A DNA stretch of 36,520 nt. Source: Bacillota bacterium (GTDB lineage: Bacteria > Bacillota_I > Bacilli_A > Izemoplasmatales > Hujiaoplasmataceae). Location of the stretch: positions 1 to 36,520 of the forward strand of contig QKCT01000013.1 in assembly GCA_003245625.1 (NCBI GenBank), written 5' to 3'. Shown piece by piece: positions 24,121-33,172 of this stretch. Positions within the stretch are counted from its first letter, which is position 1. Each line of letters starts with the position of its first letter. The position numbers and the translations under genes were made by a program. The notes beneath the pieces are model-generated. The model did not search any database. It was given only the letters and a program-made list of their open reading frames with translations, and was not told where the DNA came from.

Positions 24121-24123
24121 CCT

Positions 24124-24138
24124 AAAACCATAGGTTTT
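24124..24138 (+). terminator. Weak terminator-like hairpin between the ABC-F gene and argS
   Basis: AAAACC (24124-24129), loop ATA, GGTTTT (24133-24138). Stem is short and AT-rich and the T-run is only four bases, so readthrough to argS is likely. Confidence 0.3.
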
Positions 24139-24139
24139 G

Positions 24140-24148
24140 TGCTACAAT
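24140..24148 (+). promoter_or_regulatory. Extended -10 promoter of argS
   Basis: TG at 24140-24141, one base, TACAAT at 24143-24148; no convincing -35. The leader to the ATG is about 26 bases, too short for a T-box. Confidence 0.5.
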
Positions 24149-24180
24149 AAGAACTGTTAAAAATAAGAGGAGGAGATACC

Positions 24181-25884
24181 ATGTTAAATCATTTCAAAAT
24201 TAGCATTAAGAAGGATCTCGAACAACAACTAAATACACGTTTCAATCAAGAAATATCGATTATCGTGGAAGAACCAAAAAAGGCTGAACTGGGTGATTTA
24301 TCAGTTCCTGTCTTTTCCATTGTCAAGACCCTTAGAAAACCTCTCCCTCAGATTGTTGACATCGTCAAAGAAGAATTAACCAAAGTCGGTGACGCTGCTT
24401 ATTTTAACAAAATTGACAGCGTATCCGGATTTATCAATATCACGTTAAATCGAACCAAGTTTTCAGAACTCGTAATCAATGATTTTGATAATACTGATAG
24501 TTATGGTCAAAATGAGTTTGGACAAGGAAAAACGATTTGTATCGATTACTCCTCACCAAACATCGCAAAACCATTCTCCATCGGACATCTACGCAGTACT
24601 ATTATTGGCCATTCCTTAGGAAATATCTTGGAAAAATGTGGTTATAATGTCGTGCGTATCAATCATTTAGGCGATTTTGGAACTCCGTTCGCTAAGACGA
24701 TCTATGCCTATTTAAACTGGGGAAATCAAGAAATCGTCGAACAAGATCCAGTGAATGAGCTTGTCAAACTCTATGTGGAGTTCAACGAAAAAGCCAAACT
24801 TGATCCAAACCTTGATGAGGAAGCGAGAAAGATTTTTAATGAACTCGAACAAGGCAATGAAACCTATGTCAAATTATGGGAGTATATCCGTGAGGAATCT
24901 CTCAAAGATTACATGAAGGTCTATGATCTATTAGGAGTACGTTTTGATTCCTATAATGGAGAAGCATTCTATAATGATAAAATGCAAGCGATTGTGGATG
25001 AACTTAAAGAGAAGAAACTCCTTATCAAAGATCAAGGTGCAATGATTGTCGACTTAGGCGATGATATTCCACCTGCACTGATTCAAAAAACAGATGGTGC
25101 TACATTATATATCACACGTGACTTGGCCGCTTTGTTCTACCGCAAAAACACTTATCATTTCGATGAGGTCTTGTATGTGGTCGGAAACGAACAAAAATTA
25201 CATTTTACCCAATTAAAGAGAGTCGTAGATAAAATGGGCTATGACTTTGCCGAAAACATTCATCACATCAACTTCGGTCTTGTGTTACAAGACGGAAAGA
25301 AGATGTCGACAAGAAAAGGGAAAATCGTGAAACTCGAAGATGTGTTAAACGAAGCATCGACAATGAGTTTAGACTATATTAATGAAAAAAATCCAGGGCT
25401 CGAGAACAAGGAAGAAATTGCGACTCATATTGGAGTATCCGCAGTTGTATTCAACGATTTGAAAAACTACCGAACCAATGATTTTGAATTCAATTTGGAG
25501 GAAATGGTGAATTTCGCAGGTCAGACAGGACCTTATCTCCAATATACTTCGGTACGGATTCAATCGATTCTTGATTCCGCTCTAAACACCACAAACAAAA
25601 TGAATTATGACTTGTTCGAGGGAGAACATTATTTTGACATCCTAAAGAACATCAGTCTATACGAGGACATTATCATCAAAGCGAGATTGGAGTATGCCCC
25701 AAGTATCTTGGCGAAGTATCTCTTAAATCTAGCCAGCCTCTTTAATAGTTTTTATGCGAAGGAAAGAGTGCTGGTCGATGATGAAGTCGAACGGAATACC
25801 AAACTCCATCTCCTCAAGATGACGAAAGACATCCTTAATGATGGAATGAGATTGCTTGGCATGCAGGTGATCTTAAAGATGTAA
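24181..25884 (+). CDS. argS: Arginyl-tRNA synthetase
   Basis: Charges tRNA-Arg with arginine. The N-terminal additional domain (about 1-115) precedes the class I core with the HIGH-type motif SIGH at residues 133-136 inside SSPNIAKPFSIGHLRS. A KMSKS-type motif reads KMSTR at 374-378 (DGKKMSTRKGK), as in many bacterial ArgRS. The anticodon-binding C-terminal domain begins near 450 (GQTGPYLQYTSVRIQSIL) and ends with GMRLLGMQVILKM, the typical terminus. Length 567 aa is normal. AGGAGGAGA precedes the ATG. The exporter genes follow after 33 bases with no terminator in between. Confidence 0.97.
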   Translation: MLNHFKISIKKDLEQQLNTRFNQEISIIVEEPKKAELGDLSVPVFSIVKTLRKPLPQIVDIVKEELTKVGDAAYFNKIDSVSGFINITLNRTKFSELVINDFDNTDSYGQNEFGQGKTICIDYSSPNIAKPFSIGHLRSTIIGHSLGNILEKCGYNVVRINHLGDFGTPFAKTIYAYLNWGNQEIVEQDPVNELVKLYVEFNEKAKLDPNLDEEARKIFNELEQGNETYVKLWEYIREESLKDYMKVYDLLGVRFDSYNGEAFYNDKMQAIVDELKEKKLLIKDQGAMIVDLGDDIPPALIQKTDGATLYITRDLAALFYRKNTYHFDEVLYVVGNEQKLHFTQLKRVVDKMGYDFAENIHHINFGLVLQDGKKMSTRKGKIVKLEDVLNEASTMSLDYINEKNPGLENKEEIATHIGVSAVVFNDLKNYRTNDFEFNLEEMVNFAGQTGPYLQYTSVRIQSILDSALNTTNKMNYDLFEGEHYFDILKNISLYEDIIIKARLEYAPSILAKYLLNLASLFNSFYAKERVLVDDEVERNTKLHLLKMTKDILNDGMRLLGMQVILKM

Positions 25885-25917
25885 GCAAAACCCATAACAC
25901 CAAGGGGGTGATATGTT

Positions 25918-27759
25918 ATGGAAACAAAAGACAATAACCAACCGAAAAAACACATTTTTAAAATGTTGATCACGATGTTTAAGTGGATGGGTCATTACTG
26001 GCCGCTGCTTATCCTATCCTTCGGTTTTCTATATTTCGTATCCTATGCGAGAACATTGCTACCGCTATTTGGACAACACATCATCGACGTGATTCTAACG
26101 AATCCGAGTGAAGCGAGTAAACTGCCAACATTCTTGGCGAACTTGTTAGTCTCTGATACGAAAATGAAAGAATTGCTGCTGGCAGCGGGAATGATCGTTG
26201 CGTTAGCAGTCTTCCGAGCTCTGTTTATCTTTTTACGCAGATGGAGTTCTGGATACTTTGGCGAAACCATCGCCTATAAACTAAGAAATCGATTATATCG
26301 TAAATTACAAGATGCAAACTACTATTTCCACACGCATTCGGAAACCGGAGATTTGATTCAACGGGTTACCTCCGATGTGGAGAGTTACAAAAGATTTATC
26401 TCCGATCGTATCATTGAGGTTTTTCGACTAATCTTATTGGTGGGTTTATCCATCTGGCAAATGTCAAAACTCAATACGGATTTAACGTTTATTTCCATTA
26501 TGATCGCACCGGTAATCTTGGCGATTGCGGCATATTACTTCCGCAAAGTCGAACGGATGTTTACCGTTATTGAAAACAATGAAGCGAAGATGACAACTCA
26601 TGTTCAAGAAAATGTTTCTGCAGCTAGAGTCGTCAAAGCGTTTGCGAATGAGCCTCACGAAGTTAACAAATTCAAAAACTTAAATCGCGAATTCACAGAT
26701 TCCGATTATGACTTGGCAAAGAAGATGTCCGTCTTCTGGTCTGTTACAGACTTTATCAGTTTCATGCAATTCTGCTTGATCGCTGTCTTTGGAATCATCT
26801 ATGCATCCAGAGGTATTATTACTATCGGTGTTTATACAGCGTTCCTTGCGTATGCTGGTAACATCATTTGGCCAATGAGACAATTGGGTCGTTTGGTTGG
26901 AGATTTCTCGAAATCCACCGTTGCCGTTTATCGTTTGACCAAGATTATTGAAAACGATGGCGAATACAACGATATGGAACCAAATGAAACTCCTGAGATT
27001 TTCGGTCATGTGAAATTCGATCATGTATCTTTCAAATTCAACGATTCCATCGATGATCAAATCATTGATGTCAATTTCGAAGTAAAAAAAGGCTCTACCG
27101 TCGCAATTGTCGGTAGAACAGGCTCTGGGAAATCGACCTTGATGAATCTCATGGTACGATTACTGGATTATCAGAAAGGGGAAATAACCATCGATGGTGT
27201 GCCAATTCAAAACATTGAAAAGCATTACCTGAGAGAACAAGTCGGTTATATCTTACAAGAACCATTCTTGTTTTCCAAAACAGTGGAAGAAAATATCGGT
27301 ATTGCGGATAAAAACGTGAAGAACGATCGGGTTGAATCAGTTGCGAAGATTGCGGCGGTTCATGAAGATATCATTAATTTCGAAAAAGGATATCAAACTT
27401 TGGTTGGGGAACGCGGAGTTACATTATCCGGCGGTCAAAAGCAACGTGTGGCGATTGCCAGAATGTTGCTGAAGCCAAAACCAATTTTGATTTTTGACGA
27501 CAGTTTGTCTGCCGTTGATACGGAAACCGATATTCAAATCCGGAAAGCATTGGATAAAGAATGGAAAAGCTCCACCGTATTTATCGTAACCCACCGAATC
27601 ACGACCGCGAAAGAAGCGGATATGATTATCGTGTTGGAAGATGGTATGGTGAAAGAAACCGGAACTCATGAGGAATTAATCAAGAGAGACGGTATGTACA
27701 AAAACATATGGGAAATTCAATCTCGAATTGATTTTCAATTAGAAGAAGGCGGTGAATAA
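25918..27759 (+). CDS. ABC exporter half-transporter, subunit A (degenerate Walker B)
   Basis: Membrane plus ATPase half-transporter (613 aa) of the multidrug/lipid exporter type. Six helices occupy about residues 20-330; the ATPase domain starts near 370. Walker A GRTGSGKST is at 399-407, the signature LSGGQKQR is intact and the H-loop VTHRIT is present. Walker B reads ILIFDD with D528 where the catalytic Glu is normally found. That change marks the subunit carrying the degenerate site in heterodimeric exporters. AAGGGGGTG precedes ATG 25918. The partner gene starts one base after its stop. Substrate unknown; a multidrug or lipid exporter is likely. Confidence 0.92.
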   Translation: METKDNNQPKKHIFKMLITMFKWMGHYWPLLILSFGFLYFVSYARTLLPLFGQHIIDVILTNPSEASKLPTFLANLLVSDTKMKELLLAAGMIVALAVFRALFIFLRRWSSGYFGETIAYKLRNRLYRKLQDANYYFHTHSETGDLIQRVTSDVESYKRFISDRIIEVFRLILLVGLSIWQMSKLNTDLTFISIMIAPVILAIAAYYFRKVERMFTVIENNEAKMTTHVQENVSAARVVKAFANEPHEVNKFKNLNREFTDSDYDLAKKMSVFWSVTDFISFMQFCLIAVFGIIYASRGIITIGVYTAFLAYAGNIIWPMRQLGRLVGDFSKSTVAVYRLTKIIENDGEYNDMEPNETPEIFGHVKFDHVSFKFNDSIDDQIIDVNFEVKKGSTVAIVGRTGSGKSTLMNLMVRLLDYQKGEITIDGVPIQNIEKHYLREQVGYILQEPFLFSKTVEENIGIADKNVKNDRVESVAKIAAVHEDIINFEKGYQTLVGERGVTLSGGQKQRVAIARMLLKPKPILIFDDSLSAVDTETDIQIRKALDKEWKSSTVFIVTHRITTAKEADMIIVLEDGMVKETGTHEELIKRDGMYKNIWEIQSRIDFQLEEGGE

Positions 27760-27760
27760 G

Positions 27761-29614
27761 ATGAACGATTATTTACACGATGAAGAAGAATTCACGTCTC
27801 GAAAGATTGATTGGGGTCTATGGAAAAAAATATTTTCTTTTATGAGACCACTACGAAAATATGTAATACTAGCAATCTCCTGCATGGCGGTACTGGCATT
27901 AACGGATGTTATATATCCGTACATCTCCCGCTTTGCGATCGACGATATCATTACACCAAATATTGAAAATGGCACTGCGGATTTATCCAAACTAACCGTT
28001 TTCATTGGTCTTTATGTAATCTTTATGATCGTTCAAGCAACGATGGTATTCCTGTTCATCCGTTTTGCAGGTAAAATACAAACTGAATTAGCTTATAATA
28101 TCCGAGAAAGTGCATTCAATCATTTACAAGAATTGCCATTCTCTTACTACGATCGTACCAGAGTCGGTTGGATCATGGCACGTATGACTTCTGACTCCAG
28201 AAACTTAAGTGAACTCCTGTCTTGGGGGTTGATTGACATCACATGGGGTTTATTCCTGATGGCGATCTTGGTCATTTTCATGTTTGCGATCAATCCAATC
28301 TTGGCTTTGGTTACCTTAGCCGTTGTGCCATTTATGACTTTGGTTTCGATTTATTTCCGAAAACATATTCTAAAAGCATATCGTTCAATTCGAAAAGTCA
28401 ACTCTAAAATCACTGGAGCTTATAACGAAGGAATTACGGGTGCTTTAACAACCAAAACATTAGTTTTGGAAGAAAGCAATTTTCAAGATTTTGATGATTT
28501 AACCAGCAATATGAAGAATCAATCGATTCGCGCTGCGATGATTCAAGGATTATACTTCCCAAGTATGTTATTCTTGATTACTATCGGGATTGCCTTGGTT
28601 TATATCGTCGGTGGAAATTATGTCTTGGCAAACATTGGGTTTTCTGTCGGTACGCTGTATCTTTTCACCAACTATGTATGGCAGTTCTTTGAACCAGTCA
28701 ACAATGTTGCGATGATTTATGCGAACTTCCAACAAGCGCAAGCTTCTGCGGAACGTATTGTGTCTTTAATCGAAGTAGAGGCAGATATAACCGATCGCCC
28801 AGATGTCATTGAGAAATATGGTACGTTATTTGATTACAAACTAGAAAACTTTGAAGACATCAAAGGTGCTGTCGAATTTGAAAACGTAAGCTTCAAGTAT
28901 CAAGTTGGCGAACAAGTCCTTACCGATTTTAATTTAAAAGTTGAGGCTGGTCAGTCGATCGCTTTGGTCGGACATACCGGTGCCGGTAAGACAACAATCG
29001 TTAATTTGATTTGTCGTTTCTATGAACCGACACAAGGTCGCATCTTAGTAGATGGTTCGGATTATAAGAATCGATCGATGTCTTGGTTGCATTCCAACCT
29101 TGGATATGTGCTGCAAGATCCACATTTATTTAGCGGTAGCGTGATGGAAAATATCCGTTATGGAAAACTCAGCGCAACTGATGAAGAAGTGATTGCGGCT
29201 GCAAAAGCAGTGGAAGCGCACGAATTCATTATGAAGTTTGAAAAGGGATATGACACCGAATGTGGTGAAGGTGGATCTCGTCTGTCCGTGGGACAGAAGC
29301 AATTGGTTAGTTTTGCTCGGGCAATCCTCGCTGATCCGAAAATCTTGATTTTGGATGAAGCGACGAGTTCTGTCGATACGGAAACCGAGAAAGCAATCCA
29401 AGTTGCCATCAACAAGCTGTTGGAAGGTAGAACCAGTTTTATCGTTGCCCATCGCTTGTCCACCATCGTTCACTCTGACCGAATCTTGGTTTTAGAGAAC
29501 GGTAAAGTCATCGAAGAGGGAACACATAAGCAGTTGATTCAAAAGAAAGGCTCGTATTACAAATTGTATACCAACCAATATTCGGAAGAGATGTTGGAAC
29601 TATCTTTACGTTAA
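27761..29614 (+). CDS. ABC exporter half-transporter, subunit B (catalytic Walker B)
   Basis: Second half-transporter (617 aa from ATG 27761). Six membrane helices lie within about residues 25-335 and the ATPase domain begins near 370. Walker A GHTGAGKTT is at 404-412, Walker B ILILDE has the catalytic E533, and the H-loop VAHRLS is normal. The signature is LSVGQ with V510 in place of Gly. Together with subunit A this gives one proper and one degenerate ATP site, as in BmrCD, LmrCD and TM287/288. GAAGGCGGTGA before ATG 27761 supports this start; an in-frame GTG at 27752 is the alternative. Confidence 0.92.
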   Translation: MNDYLHDEEEFTSRKIDWGLWKKIFSFMRPLRKYVILAISCMAVLALTDVIYPYISRFAIDDIITPNIENGTADLSKLTVFIGLYVIFMIVQATMVFLFIRFAGKIQTELAYNIRESAFNHLQELPFSYYDRTRVGWIMARMTSDSRNLSELLSWGLIDITWGLFLMAILVIFMFAINPILALVTLAVVPFMTLVSIYFRKHILKAYRSIRKVNSKITGAYNEGITGALTTKTLVLEESNFQDFDDLTSNMKNQSIRAAMIQGLYFPSMLFLITIGIALVYIVGGNYVLANIGFSVGTLYLFTNYVWQFFEPVNNVAMIYANFQQAQASAERIVSLIEVEADITDRPDVIEKYGTLFDYKLENFEDIKGAVEFENVSFKYQVGEQVLTDFNLKVEAGQSIALVGHTGAGKTTIVNLICRFYEPTQGRILVDGSDYKNRSMSWLHSNLGYVLQDPHLFSGSVMENIRYGKLSATDEEVIAAAKAVEAHEFIMKFEKGYDTECGEGGSRLSVGQKQLVSFARAILADPKILILDEATSSVDTETEKAIQVAINKLLEGRTSFIVAHRLSTIVHSDRILVLENGKVIEEGTHKQLIQKKGSYYKLYTNQYSEEMLELSLR

Positions 29615-29617
29615 TCA

Positions 29618-29649
29618 AAAGGCAGAGTCTATTGGGCTTTGCCTTTTTT
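29618..29649 (+). terminator. Terminator after the ABC exporter genes
   Basis: Twelve-base stem AAAGGCAGAGTC (29618-29629) with GGCTTTGCCTTT (29635-29646), including two G-U pairs, five-base loop, T-run. Confidence 0.88.
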
Positions 29650-29698
29650 CTTTCCAAAGGTAATTCTTCAAGAAATGATTTATTGTTTCATTCGATTA

Positions 29699-29707
29699 TG
29701 TTATAAT
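29699..29707 (+). promoter_or_regulatory. Extended -10 promoter of the hydrolase-like gene
   Basis: TG at 29699-29700, one base, TATAAT at 29702-29707; TTTATT at 29679-29684 is a weak -35 at 17 bases. Confidence 0.6.
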
Positions 29708-29739
29708 ATCTTTAGAAATGTGGAAAAGGAGGCGTTGCC

Positions 29740-30708
29740 ATGAAAAAAATCATTATCTCTATCGCTGTGATTGCGGCTATGACAATCGCCATCTTCATCT
29801 TTTTGATACAACCGAATATTGATCGCAATTTGATTTTGTATAAATCTTTGATCACGTATGAAGATATTACCTACAAGACCGCTGATGGTCAACGTTTAAC
29901 CTTGGATATTTTAATGCCAACAGAATATAAGCACGATACCACTCCGGCAATCTTCTATGTTCATGGTGGATCCTTTACAGAAGGGGAGAAATCTTGGCTG
30001 ACTTTGGATATCGGCGAACAGGTAACTCAGGCAATACTTGATGCAGGATATGCAATCATTACAATGGATTACCGTTATTTGGATGAGGATACGCATTTTC
30101 CTTCTAATCTCATCGATATCAAAGACTCCATTCGTTATATCAATTCGGTTGCGGAAGATTACAATCTCGATACATCGAATTTTGGGATTTTTGGAAGCAA
30201 TGCCGGGGCTTACTTGGCGTTAACAGTTGGATATAGCCCGAGTGCATTATTCTTAGGAGATTATGATCTAAGAAGTTATTCTGCGGAAGTCAACTATGTT
30301 GTTGACCTCTATGGGATGACGAAAATGAGTGAAATCAAAGACATTACGTCGATGACAGCGGATGAACTCGCAACCACGCAAATCGAATTGGATCATTTCT
30401 TTGGAGAAGGACTGGACATCTATAATCTAACCGAAACCGATTATGAAACATTAGGTGCCTATGATCCGATGATGTACGTATCGATTGATACGATTCCAAC
30501 CTTGATCATTCATGGAGTATTGGACGAAGTCGTCGACATCCATCAAAGTGAGTTGCTTGAAACCAAACTACTGGAATATAGTATCGAATATCAATTTTAT
30601 AAGATACTCGGTGGAAACAACGGATTGACCAGCATCACAGACAACGAAAAAGCGAATGTCTGTTCCTATGTGGTCAGTTTTATGAACAATCATTATGTTG
30701 CATCGTAA
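29740..30708 (+). CDS. Membrane-anchored alpha/beta-hydrolase-fold protein with substituted catalytic residues
   Basis: An N-terminal helix (about residues 3-23, signal anchor without a lipobox) leads to an extracytoplasmic alpha/beta-hydrolase domain of the carboxylesterase/feruloyl-esterase-like type. The oxyanion motif YVHGGSF is kept near residue 73. The nucleophile elbow reads G-S-N-A-G with N154 where the catalytic Ser should be, and the C-terminal His position reads GGNNGL with N294. The acid D262 (HGVLDEVV) remains. Two of three triad residues are therefore missing, in an otherwise intact frame of 322 aa. It is likely a non-catalytic binding protein, or uses another mechanism. AAAGGAGGCG precedes the ATG; it is monocistronic. 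Confidence 0.82.
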   Translation: MKKIIISIAVIAAMTIAIFIFLIQPNIDRNLILYKSLITYEDITYKTADGQRLTLDILMPTEYKHDTTPAIFYVHGGSFTEGEKSWLTLDIGEQVTQAILDAGYAIITMDYRYLDEDTHFPSNLIDIKDSIRYINSVAEDYNLDTSNFGIFGSNAGAYLALTVGYSPSALFLGDYDLRSYSAEVNYVVDLYGMTKMSEIKDITSMTADELATTQIELDHFFGEGLDIYNLTETDYETLGAYDPMMYVSIDTIPTLIIHGVLDEVVDIHQSELLETKLLEYSIEYQFYKILGGNNGLTSITDNEKANVCSYVVSFMNNHYVAS

Positions 30709-30735
30709 AACGCTGGTCTATGGCCAGTGTTTTTT
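30707..30735 (+). terminator. Terminator of the hydrolase-like gene
   Basis: Stem AAAACGCTGGTC (30707-30718) with GGCCAGTGTTTT (30722-30733), G-U pairs included, loop TAT, followed by more T. Confidence 0.88.
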
Positions 30736-30736
30736 G

Positions 30737-30742
30737 TATAAT
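30737..30742 (+). promoter_or_regulatory. -10 box ahead of the amidohydrolase gene
   Basis: Perfect TATAAT directly after the preceding terminator's T-run; no -35 of quality. The predicted leader is about 10 bases, reaching just to the AGGTGAGGTGAT ribosome-binding site. Confidence 0.45.
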
Positions 30743-30759
30743 ATAGGTGAGGTGATATC

Positions 30760-32157
30760 ATGCGTTATCCAGGATTCATTGATTCCCATCTCCACGTCTT
30801 AGGACTTGGATATGTTCATTATAATGTCGATTTGACTAAAACCACTTCTTTAAAAGAAACCATCCATCTTCTCAAAGATCGTTTGGAAGATCGATTGTTG
30901 ATAGCTAGAGGTTGGAACCAAAACAATTGGCAAGAAGAGAGAATGTTAACAAAAGAAGATCTCAATAAAGTTTCAAGATCGATTCCGATTGTCGCTGTAC
31001 GAGTTTGCGGCCACGTGTTAACCGTCAATGATAAGATGTTAGAAATCGCCAATATCCAAGAATCTACTCCACAGATCGAAGGCGGCCACTTTGATACCAA
31101 AACCGGCATATTCTCAGAAAAAGCTTTAGAATTAATCTATCAAGCAATGCCGAAACCGACCAAAGCGGATCTTAGAAAGTATTTCATAAAAGCAAACGAG
31201 ATTCTCTTGGCAAATGGAGTGACATCTGTGGCTAGTGATGATTTCTGTATTTTTCCTATTCCCTATGAAGAAGTCATCGATGTTATGAAGGAATTATACG
31301 AAGAGGATTTGTTACAAATCCGCATTACCGAACAAGTCAATCTTAGCTATCAAGATCTCCAAGATTTTATTGCAAAAGGGTACGTCAATCAACAGTTTGG
31401 GAAATTACGAATGGGTCCTCATAAAATTCTCGCAGACGGAAGTTTAGGTGGGAAAACAGCTGCCCTCAATCAACCATATCAAGATGACGAAACCAATTTT
31501 GGAATCCTTACATTCAGTGATCAAGAATTGTTCGAAAAAGTTCATCTAGCCAATCAAAACGGTATGGACGTTGTCGCCCATGCAATTGGGGACCGTAGTG
31601 TGGACCAAATTCTAGATGCTTTGGAACAATCGATTCAATTAACAAAACGACTGGATCATCATCATGCGATTATCCACGCACAACTAACCACGAAAAAACA
31701 AATTCAAAGAATGAAAGACCTCGGTGTCGGAGCGATTGTACAACCAATCTTCTTAAATACCGATTTACCAATCATTGAAAAACGAATTGGGTCAAGAGCT
31801 GAGGAGTCTTATTTATTCCATACTATGCATGAACAAGGATTACGAGTTGGATTTTCAACTGACAGTCCAATTGAACCAGTAAATCCTTTTTGGAATATCT
31901 ATACCGCAATGACGAGGAAGAGTATTCAATTTCCGGAATACAAGCCATTCTACCCACAAGAAGGGTTTTCACTAGAAACGGCATTAGAATGCTATACCAA
32001 TCAAAACCTTTGGTATGTCTATGAAACGGAATTACCGAATGGCGACTACATAGAAGTTGATTTGGAGTTGATTTCCAAACCATCGGATTTATTACAAGTA
32101 ACAGTCCAAAAAACGGTGATTGATCACCAAGTGGTATACGAAAGGAAAACATCATGA
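30760..32157 (+). CDS. YtcJ-like amidohydrolase lacking the N-terminal beta-sandwich segment
   Basis: Metal-dependent hydrolase of the amidohydrolase superfamily, YtcJ/N-substituted formamide deformylase-like; substrate unknown. The metal motif DSHLH is at residues 8-12. RGWNQNNW near 50, CGHVLTVN near 85, KILADGSLGGKTAAL near 222, HAIGDRSVDQ near 272, HAQL near 306 and STDSPIEPVNPF near 367 are all intact. YtcJ proteins usually have about 50 residues before this point forming part of a beta-sandwich; here an in-frame stop at 30751 and a strong ribosome-binding site fix the start right at PGFIDSH. The C-terminal strands are kept (465 aa). It overlaps the kinase gene by four bases. Confidence 0.85.
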   Translation: MRYPGFIDSHLHVLGLGYVHYNVDLTKTTSLKETIHLLKDRLEDRLLIARGWNQNNWQEERMLTKEDLNKVSRSIPIVAVRVCGHVLTVNDKMLEIANIQESTPQIEGGHFDTKTGIFSEKALELIYQAMPKPTKADLRKYFIKANEILLANGVTSVASDDFCIFPIPYEEVIDVMKELYEEDLLQIRITEQVNLSYQDLQDFIAKGYVNQQFGKLRMGPHKILADGSLGGKTAALNQPYQDDETNFGILTFSDQELFEKVHLANQNGMDVVAHAIGDRSVDQILDALEQSIQLTKRLDHHHAIIHAQLTTKKQIQRMKDLGVGAIVQPIFLNTDLPIIEKRIGSRAEESYLFHTMHEQGLRVGFSTDSPIEPVNPFWNIYTAMTRKSIQFPEYKPFYPQEGFSLETALECYTNQNLWYVYETELPNGDYIEVDLELISKPSDLLQVTVQKTVIDHQVVYERKTS

Positions 32158-33110
32158 AGAAAATCAGTACCATGGGAGAATTGCTAATTGATTTCGTTCC
32201 AGTATTAAACAATAATAACCATGTTTACGAACAAAAAGCTGGAGGAGCACCTGCTAATGTAGCTGCTACAGTAGCTATTTTGGGAGGTGACAGCACCTTT
32301 TATGGTCAAGTCGGAGATGATATCTTTGGTCATTTTTTGATTTCAGAGTTGTCTCATTTTGGGGTGAATACTTCTCATATTCGAACCACAAAAGACGCAA
32401 AGACGGGACTTGCATTTGTTCATTTAGATGAGGAAGGAAATCGAAGTTTCCATTTTTATCGGAATCCAAGTGCCGATATGTTATATTCCAAAGATGACTA
32501 TGAAAACGATAGTGCCTTAGAAGACATTTTTGCGTTTTCTTCAGTGAGTCTAATCGACTACCCTATCAAAGATGCCCATTTAGCTGCGATTCAAAAGATC
32601 AAACAAAACAATGGGTACCTGGTGTTTGATACGAATATCCGTTTGCATCTTTGGAAAGATCATGCCCAATATCGTCAACTAATCTTTGATTTTATTCGGT
32701 TGGTCGATATCGTCAAAATCGCCGATGATGAGATCGGTTGGTTGACGAATGCAGATACAGTGGAAGAAGGAGTAAAAATTTTACTCGAAACAGGTATCGA
32801 AATGCTCCTATTGACACGTGGGAAAAAAGGTGCCACTATCTTTACCAATGGTATCGAAGTGTCTCATCCTGGATACAGCGTTGATACCGTCGATACGACT
32901 GGGGCAGGAGATGCCTTTTTAGGAGCTTTTCTCTATCAATTAAGCACTTTGGACCAATCGATAAAACATCTAAACGTCGACGTTTTGGAAGAACTATTAG
33001 CATTTTCAAATGCAGTCGCTGCCATCTCTACAACAAAGAAGGGTGCGCTGTCCGCAATCCCGACACGACAGATAGTGTCGCATTTTAGAGACAACCAACT
33101 TTCCCGTTAA
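32154..33110 (+). CDS. PfkB-family sugar kinase, probable fructokinase
   Basis: Ribokinase/PfkB-type kinase of 318 aa. The N-terminal signature GGAPANVAATVAILGG is at about residues 31-46 and the C-terminal signature VDTTGAGDAFLGAF at about 245-258 holds the catalytic Asp. GELLIDFVP at the start and the GNRSFHFYRNPSADMLY region resemble ScrK-type fructokinases, but other sugars cannot be excluded. It begins within the stop codon of the amidohydrolase gene (ATGA), with AAAGGAAA as ribosome-binding site, so the two form an operon. This suggests the amidohydrolase may feed a carbohydrate or related pathway. Confidence 0.88.
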   Translation: MKKISTMGELLIDFVPVLNNNNHVYEQKAGGAPANVAATVAILGGDSTFYGQVGDDIFGHFLISELSHFGVNTSHIRTTKDAKTGLAFVHLDEEGNRSFHFYRNPSADMLYSKDDYENDSALEDIFAFSSVSLIDYPIKDAHLAAIQKIKQNNGYLVFDTNIRLHLWKDHAQYRQLIFDFIRLVDIVKIADDEIGWLTNADTVEEGVKILLETGIEMLLLTRGKKGATIFTNGIEVSHPGYSVDTVDTTGAGDAFLGAFLYQLSTLDQSIKHLNVDVLEELLAFSNAVAAISTTKKGALSAIPTRQIVSHFRDNQLSR

Positions 33111-33118
33111 TTTTCCTT

Positions 33119-33146
33119 TTGAAAATAAAAATCATTATGCTATAAT
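33119..33146 (+). promoter_or_regulatory. Promoter of the membrane GGDEF gene
   Basis: -35 TTGAAA at 33119-33124, 16-base spacer, -10 TATAAT at 33141-33146 with an extended TG at 33138-33139. Confidence 0.7.
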
Positions 33147-33172
33147 GACTTGGGTATTTAGGGGGTGACTTC

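Noticed and set aside
24149-24180. T-box or other riboswitch ahead of argS
   Set aside because: The leader after the predicted transcription start is only about 26 bases and contains no T-box sequence or long structured region.
33061-33080. Inverted repeat CGACAC/GTGTCG as a terminator or operator
   Set aside because: It lies inside the coding sequence of the PfkB kinase, the stem is only six bases and there is no T-run.
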